Below are positions 8,961 through 15,500 of a stretch of DNA of 15,500 nucleotides, in pieces. A program made the translations under genes and the position numbers. Origin of the DNA: Neocallimastix lanati (nom. inval.) (taxonomy: Eukaryota > Neocallimastigomycota > Neocallimastigomycetes > Neocallimastigales > Neocallimastigaceae); contig JACVTC010000128.1 of the NCBI GenBank assembly GCA_016946835.1, positions 307,001 to 322,500 on the forward strand, in the 5' to 3' direction. The notes under the pieces were generated by a model, which was not told the origin of the DNA, searched no databases, and saw only the letters and a list, made by a program, of their open reading frames with translations. Each line of letters starts with the position of its first letter. Within the stretch, counting starts at the first letter, position 1.

Positions 8961-10575
8961 TATAAATATTAAACTTTTTTGTATTTAATTAATATTAAAA
9001 ATATATAGAAATATTTAATTATTCTTTTATATTAATTAAAATTAAATATATTATTATTAATATTTATTATATAATAAATATTCTTATTAAGTGTTTCATT
9101 TATTTATATATTATATAAATAATATATTAATAAAAAAAGGTTTAAAATAATAAGTTTTATTAAAAAACATAAAAAAATAAATTAAACTTTTACTTAAATA
9201 ATAAATATACAATTAATTAAATATTCAATTAATATTAATATATATTTTATTATAAAAATGTATATATTATTATAATATATATAATATAATATTAAATAAT
9301 AAAAAAAAAAATAATTACGAAATAGAAAAATTAAAGAAATTCCAGGCATACAATTATTTTTTTCATTTTCTAATTTTTTTTGAACAATTTTATTAATATA
9401 ATAAAATATTAATAATAAAAATAAAAGAAGATTAAATCTTTAATCTTTTTAAAAGTTCAATCAAAATTAATTATAATAATTTTTTATAATCAATATTTTA
9501 ATTGAAAGTTATTTTCTTTCTAAATATTAAGAAAAATACATACATATATATAAAGAAACTATAAAGAAAAATTATAGAAATATAATTGAAACTTAGTTCA
9601 CATCTTTTATTTTTAAAATTTATATCAATTTATTTTATACAAGCTAATAATAAAATTAATCTGATTATATATGTTTTTGGCAATTACAGAAATAATAAAA
9701 TAAATATAATCAAACAAACAATCATTAATTCTAATAATTCATATTCATAAATATAAAAACATTAAATCATTAGAACGAATTAATAATAATAAAGTAAAAT
9801 ACAATAAATTAAAATTATAACCTTTTTTTAAAAAAAAATTATCAAAAATAAAATTTTATTTTTTTTTAAAAAAAAGTATGTATAATAATTTTGATATATA
9901 GTAGTCACAAGAATAAAGTTTTTACGATTTAAATATAAGAAATATATATATTTTAATTAATTAAATATTGAATATATTATTGAAATACAATTTTCATTGA
10001 ATCGTTTAAAACTAAAAAATAATTAATATTTATTACTCTTTCTATTTTATTACTTATTATTGTTATATATTTAATTAATAGGGTTTTATTATAAAAATTT
10101 CTTTTGATATTTTTCATAACATCAACAACACATGAAATATTTAAAATTTTTATTGTAAATAGTTTTTAGAATTTAAAATTAAATTCAATATATATAGACA
10201 ATAAAAATAATAGTAATTTCGAGTATTATCAAGGTTGTTATATAACATTCAATTGATTGCTATATAATAATGATTACCTATTAAAATAAAAAAACAATTT
10301 TATTAGTTTTTTTTTTACATAAAGATCAACAATTGACAAAATAATTTTTTTTATCAATAAATAAAAATAAAAATCGAAGGATAAAAAGTTAAAATTAAAA
10401 TCAATAATATTATTATTCTTTATTATTATAAAGAATAAATGTAAGTTATTATAATATTTTTTATTAATAAAAAATAATAAAACATTATATTTAAATAAGT
10501 ATTTTAAAATTAAAAAAAAATATGAATTATATAACTAATTAATATTTAAACGATAGCCTAATTTTTTAAATAAAA

Positions 10576-13500
10576 ATGGGAAATACAAAATCTAAACCAA
10601 CATATCGTTCTCAAGTAAAATCCAGAAAACGTACCACAAGTGATCCAGTAAAACCAGGTTATCATCGTACAACAGTAAATCGTCGCCAACAACGTAAATA
10701 TGGAAAGTCGTCAAAACAAAAACAACAAAAGAGAAGAACTTCTTATGAGAGAGAAAATGTTCCAATGCCTCCATTGGAGGAATTGATGACATTAGCTGAT
10801 AAGCTTATGGTATATAAATAATTTATGCTTAAAAGAATTATGAATTTAAATTTTTAAAGTTTTATATAATATAAATAATTATTATTGCATTTATTAATTT
10901 TATTTTCAATATAATTAAAGGATGAGTTAGACTTACCTCCAGATAGTCGTACCTTTTTTAAGCATTTACCAAATTCACAAAAATGGCAACTAATTCAACA
11001 AAATCTTATGCATCAAGGTGAAAATCCTGAAGAGGATTGCTTAATATATACACAGAAACTACAGGAAAACCCAAATAGTGTTGAAGTAGTGTCACGGTTG
11101 GCGACCGCATTACACACCAAGCCAATGGCATGGGTAGATCAATTCATTCAATATGGTGGTTTAAAGACCCTATTAACTAATCTAAAGCATTTAGAAGAAG
11201 ATGAAAATGGTTATTCCACCTCTATTGATGAATTAGAAAAACATTATATTCAATGTTTGAAAGCTATTATGAACAATCAAGCAGGACTTGACTCCATATT
11301 CGAATATAATAATTCTATTAACGTGATTGCGATGTGTTTGAGATCATCGTCAACGCGTACAAGAACATTAGTTTTAGAAATATTAGCAGCTATATGTTTA
11401 ATACCGAATGGTCATAAAAAGGTAATGGAAGCTATAACGGCATTTGTTGATATAGCTGGTGAAACAAAAAGATTTGAGACAGTTGTTAAAGGTTTGTTAG
11501 TTGAACATCAACGTGTTAATCGTTCTGATCAAGATGATCGTGAATTGCAAATAGCTTCATTGTCTTTTATTAATGCAATTCTCTGTGGAGGACCTGCAAA
11601 GACGCAAACAGAAGTTAGACTTCATATACGGTACGAATTAATTAATCTTGGGATAACTAATATAATACAAAAATTAAGTGTTATTGATGATGAATTATTA
11701 CAAACACAAATTGATATATATAAAAGAAAAGCTGAAGAAGATGAAGAAGAAATGTTTAAAAGATACCAAGGTAGTTATGAAACAGATGATGCTACCCTTT
11801 TATTCGATTCATTAAATAAAGCATTGAAAAATACAAGAAGTTATTCACAATTTTTGAATGTATTAAAGCATGCCTTATTGATGCCAAAAGATTCATCTGA
11901 GAGATCAGCTATGTGGACTTTAATTGACTTGATTACCCAACAAATAGTTTTACAAAAAAATGGATTTAATCCTGATCCAAGAGTATCACTTATAAATATT
12001 GATGTTAATAAAGCGGTTTCAAATTTAAAAGTAGTAGAAGAAGAATCAAATAAATTAAAGGAAAAAGAAGAGAAAAAACGTGAATTAGAAACTTTATATG
12101 AAACATCAAATGAAAGAAATTTATCGTCAGAGCTTCATCAAGGTAGACGTAGAAGTAGTTCACAGAGTGAACGTAAATTAAGTTTAAAATCTGCAATGAA
12201 TGCTACTGAAAAGGCTCTAACTTATAATTCAAAATATAATAGACACAGAAGAAATAGTAGTAAAATATATCAAAGAAAATCAACACATAAAAAAGCATTT
12301 TCTCGTACTGGTTATGTAAGTAGTAAACACTAACATTAATTTTTTAATATAAAATAATAAAGTATAAAATTATAAGATGTATTATATTTTATTTGATCTT
12401 GTGTTTGACTGAAATAATTTTATATTTATAAATAATAAAAATAGACTATATTAAAAACTTCATTGGTTGAAAAAATTAATGAAGTTGCTTCTCTTTCAAA
12501 TCAATTAAAAGTTGCGAAGAAAGAATTAGCTTCATTAGAATCATCTATAGAGCAGAGAGCTTTAGAGATTCAACGTAAAGAAGAAGAGTCATCAGATTCA
12601 TATTCCAGTGATTCCTCTTCACGTCCTCAATCTCCTGAATCACCGTTTTCTCCAACAAATGAAACTATGTTTAATGAAGTAATAAATGTATCGTCTCCTA
12701 CAGCGGATTATACCATTACTCCAGGTTATGGAATTAATGAAAATAATTCCTGTAAAAGTAATATACCCCCACCTCCACCTCCACCACCGGTTGCTGGTTC
12801 TAATATACCCCCGCCACCACCTCCACCTCCAATGACCGGTTCAAATATTCCACCACCGCCTCCTCCACCTCCAATGTTAGGTTCAAGTATTCCACCACCA
12901 CCACCACCACCTCCAATGTCAGGTTCAAGTATTCCACCACCACCACCACCACCTCCAATGTCAGGTTCAAGTATTCCACCACCACCACCACCACCTCCAA
13001 TGTCAGGTTCAAATATTCCACCACCACCTCCTCCACCTCCAATGTCAGGTTCAAATATTCCACCACCACCTCCTCCACCTCCAATGTCAGGTTCAAATAT
13101 TCCACCACCACCTCCTCCACCTCCAATGTCAGGTTCAAGTATTCCACCACCTCCTCCTCCACCTCCAATGTCAGGTTCAAATATTCCACCACCTCCTCCT
13201 CCACCTCCAATGTCAGGTTCAAGTGTTCCACCACCACCACCTCCACCTCCAATGTCAGGTTCAAGTGTTCCACCACCACCACCACCTCCAATGTCAGGTT
13301 CAAGTATTCAACCCCCACCACCACCCCCACCACCACCTCCTTCAGGTCCAATTGAGCGTAGTAATGCAATGATAATTGAAGATGTTGCTAAAAGACCACC
13401 AAGTGGTCCAGCATTCAATTATACCATTAAGAAACATCATAGAAATATGGTATTTACTGGTGAAAAACGTGTTGGCCTTCAACCAAAGCAATTGAAGCTT

Positions 13501-15500
13501 TCACAGAAGAAATTAAAATCGTTTAATTGGACAAAAATTCCACCATACAAAATTATTGAAACAATTTGGAAAGATATTGATGATGCTGATATTCATATTT
13601 ATTTAAAAGATGAATATAAAGAATTCGAAGAGCTATTTTCTGCATTTCAGCCAAAGCCAAAAGAGAAAGTTACGATAGAGAAAAAGGAGGAAAAACCAAA
13701 GGAAGTTACTTTTATAGATGGAAAGCGTTCTCAGAATTGTTGTATCATGTTGAAGGCTGTGAAATTATCTACTGATAAAATAAAAGAAGTATTGTTTTCA
13801 AATGATGAGTCTACGTTAGAAAAAGATGTTATTAATGAACTTTTAAAAATATTACCTACCGAAGAAGATGTAGCGATGATAGAAATGAATGCTGCTGAAG
13901 TAGATAAATTTGGTACAGCTGAAAAATTTTTTTATGATGTTTCAAAGATTGATCATTATTCCGATCGTTTGAAAGCTTTCCATTTCATGATTTCCTTCCA
14001 AGAATATTATAATGATTTATTTGAAATGATAAAATGGTTACAAAAGGCAAGTGATGTTACTGTAAATAATGAAAAGTTTAAAGGTATTTTACAAATTATT
14101 CTTGCTCTTGGTAATTATATGAATTCGAATAATCGTGGTGGAGCTTATGGTTTTGAATTAACAAGTATCTTAAAATTGAATGATACTAAGACATGTAATA
14201 ATCAATCCAAATATAATTTAATGAATTATTTATCCCATCTAGTTGAAAAAAAGTTCCCAGGACTAAGCGATTTTGCTGATGAAATGGCAAATGTTAAAGA
14301 TGGTGAAAAGGTAAATATTGCTACTATTCGTAGTTTAATGGTGATGTTTAAGAGCAGTTTGAAACAAACGGAATGTCTTCAAAAAATTTTGAAACGTAAG
14401 AAGGCTAGAGAACTTGAAAAACCGGATGAAGTAATTGATGAAGATAATTTCGTGGATCGTTTAGAGGGTTTCATAGCTAGTGCAAAGAAAAAGTATGATA
14501 CGTTGGAAGCCTTATTAAAAGAAGCAGAAGAACAATTTGATAAGGCAGTTAAATTGTATGGTGAGGATCCTAAAATAACTCCAGAGGAGTTCTTTGGTAT
14601 ATTTTCACAGTTTATTACAAGATATAAGGATGCTACGAAGGAGAATGAAGAAGAAGAAAAGAAAAAGAGGGAGAAGGAAAGAAAAGAAATGGAAAAGAAA
14701 CTTAAAATGGAGAAGAGAAAAATGCTACAAGAGAAGAAACTTAAAGAAAAACAATTGAAGGAACAGCAATTAAAGGTTGTCACAACACCAAATTCAAAGA
14801 AGGTTGAAGCAATAACTTCCGAACAAAAGGAACAAACAATTTCAACTAAACAAATTTCTACTACTACTTCAATGGAAATTAGTCAAAAACAAAAGCAAGA
14901 TCAACAACAATTACTTAAAAATAAGAATGAAAATAAACAAATAAGTACTACAAAAACTGAAGTTACAGAAGAATCAGAATCAACAATTACTACTACTACT
15001 ACTACTATAACAACCACAGTAACTACCAAAAAGATTTCATCATCTAAAGTTATTTCATCTTCAATTGAAAATAAGGAAAACATAAAGAAAATTGAAAATG
15101 GACAAAATCCAACTATAAAAATTACACCATTATCAAATAAAAATTTAATTGTTGATCATCATATTGATACCCCAACCACAGCAATTAATGAAGTCGATGA
15201 TAGTTTAAATGAACTTTTAAAGATTACTCAAAATCATATAAATAGTATTCATCGTTCTGATGCTAAGCGTTTAAGAACTCAAAGTGTTCCAGTTCCAATA
15301 CTTGGTGAAGAAGAAGAAGATGAAGAAGAAGATGAAGAAGACAATACTTTTGCCTTCTCTAGTGAAGAAGAAATTATTCATAATATAAGACAAAATAATC
15401 CATCTATTGTTGAAGGAAAAATAGATAATATAATAGATAATATTAGAAAGGGTAAATTCAGTGATAAAGTTAGTCGTAGAAAAGGAAGTGATTCAGATAA
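10576..15500 (+). CDS. Diaphanous-related formin (GBD/FH3-FH1-FH2-DAD), 3' end beyond window
   Basis: Actin nucleator and elongator. Exons 10576-10809, 10921-12315 and 12445-15500 give 1561 residues, still open at the edge. The ATG has a stop just upstream and A at -3. Residues 1-8 (MGNTKSKP) match an N-myristoylation signal and are followed by a very basic segment to about residue 59. GBD/FH3 armadillo repeats span about 63-360, including the family-typical RTRTLVLEILAAICLIPNGH near 224. Coiled coils lie at about 439-475 and 548-593. FH1 (649-845) has 14 proline repeats for profilin binding. FH2 (about 896-1290) has the lasso tryptophans W905 and W918, the actin-binding I977 (in RSQNCCIML), GNYMN at 1099-1103 and K1120 in ILKLNDTK. 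A charged helix, Thr-rich and acidic tracts follow. A DAD-like motif (GKIDNIIDNIRKGKF, 1534-1548, then basic residues) suggests Rho-relieved autoinhibition. The N-terminal layout is most like FMNL/DAAM formins. That this is a formin is nearly certain; the subclass is inference. Confidence 0.96.
10810..10920 (+). other. Formin intron 1 (phase 0)
   Basis: The donor is CTTATG|GTATAT and the acceptor AATTAAAG|GAT, giving 111 A/T-rich bases. Reading through gives a stop at 10819-10821. Splicing joins ...LADKLM to DELDLPPDSR in frame and restores a GTPase-binding segment like that of other formins, so the junction is well supported. Confidence 0.9.
12316..12444 (+). other. Formin intron 2 (phase 0)
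   Basis: The donor is TTAT|GTAAGT, a full consensus, and the acceptor AAAATAG|ACT, giving 129 bases. Without splicing the protein would stop at 12331-12333, after ...GYVSSKH. Splicing continues into a coiled coil and then FH1-FH2 in one open frame to the end of the window. Confidence 0.93.
12757..13347 (+). repeat. FH1-encoding minisatellite, 14 units of about 42 bp
   Basis: Fourteen in-frame units read S-(N/S)-(I/V)-P8-M-S-G or close variants. Units 1-12 are each exactly 42 bases (12757-13260), unit 13 is 39 bases with seven prolines, and unit 14 is 48 bases with Gln before ten prolines. Units 4-6 (12883-13008) are identical in DNA sequence, as are units 7-9 (13009-13134). Units 10 and 11 differ at one base. 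Each P8 run is a potential profilin site. The same DNA leaves the minus strand open at 12800-13369, which is an artefact. Confidence 0.97.
14989..15006 (+). repeat. (ACT)6 microsatellite in the formin tail
   Basis: Six in-frame ACT triplets encode the core of a Thr-rich tract (about residues 1390-1405) between the post-FH2 charged helix and the acidic and DAD regions. It is expected to vary in length without breaking the frame. No function is implied. Confidence 0.9.

Larger units (their letters stand above)
6233..10575. other. Gene-poor A/T desert, right part
   Basis: This is A/T-only sequence with poly(A)/poly(T) tracts, tandem duplications and A/T palindromes. One example is the 18-base near-pure palindrome AAAATAAAATTTTATTTT around 9846-9863; another is an 8-bp stem AGATTAAA/TTTAATCT near 9430-9446. 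No supported exon, RNA gene or mobile-element protein was found. Its last few hundred bases must include the formin promoter, which cannot be distinguished from background by eye. Confidence 0.75.

Noticed and set aside
12800-13369. Minus-strand open frame of 189 codons with an EYLNLTLEV-type repeat
   Set aside because: It is the mirror of the FH1 minisatellite; the plus strand is clearly the coding strand with formin domains on both sides.
14379-15083. Minus-strand open frames rich in Ser/Phe/Val within the formin tail
   Set aside because: They are antisense shadows of Lys/Glu-rich and Thr-rich coding sequence.

Overview
This is nuclear DNA of an extremely A+T-rich eukaryote. The evidence is GT-AG introns, an AATAAA polyadenylation signal, standard-code exons and a formin gene. 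Exons are moderately A+T-rich, while the DNA between genes is almost only A and T, with poly(A) tracts of 26-33 bases and long simple repeats. Two genes lie about 9.3 kb apart. That pattern fits an anaerobic gut fungus (Neocallimastigomycota) best; a dictyostelid-like amoeba is a weaker alternative because its genes are normally packed much closer. The assignment is inference from composition and layout.

Layout. Bases 1-278 are A+T-rich upstream DNA with a 33-base poly(A) tract. Bases 327-1295 hold a plus-strand gene that I rebuild as three exons. It would encode an unrecognised 236-residue protein with a Cys-rich N-terminus, a soluble domain, one transmembrane helix and a short tail, and it ends before an AATAAA signal. 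Bases 1296-10575 are a gene desert. Inside it are a 316-base island of gene-like composition (4911-5226) that may be a decayed or spliced minus-strand exon remnant, and directly beside it a 1-kb array of the heptamer AAATAAT (5229-6232) whose left part has a 54/61-bp higher-order period. Smaller tandem duplications and hairpins are scattered through the rest.

Bases 10576-15500 hold a nearly complete formin of three exons, open at the window edge. In order it has a myristoylation-type N-terminus followed by a strongly basic segment, a GTPase-binding/FH3 armadillo region, coiled coils, an FH1 region of 14 proline-rich repeats, an FH2 actin-nucleating domain with the key residues present, a charged low-complexity tail, and a DAD-like autoinhibitory motif just before the window ends. 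This is the plan of a Rho-regulated, autoinhibited Diaphanous-related formin, closest in N-terminal layout to the FMNL/DAAM type.

The two genes show no evident functional link. I see no rRNA, tRNA, CRISPR array or intact transposon. The most interesting points are the membrane-anchor-like formin N-terminus, the block-wise homogenised FH1 minisatellite, the unidentified transmembrane gene, and the composition island beside the heptamer array.
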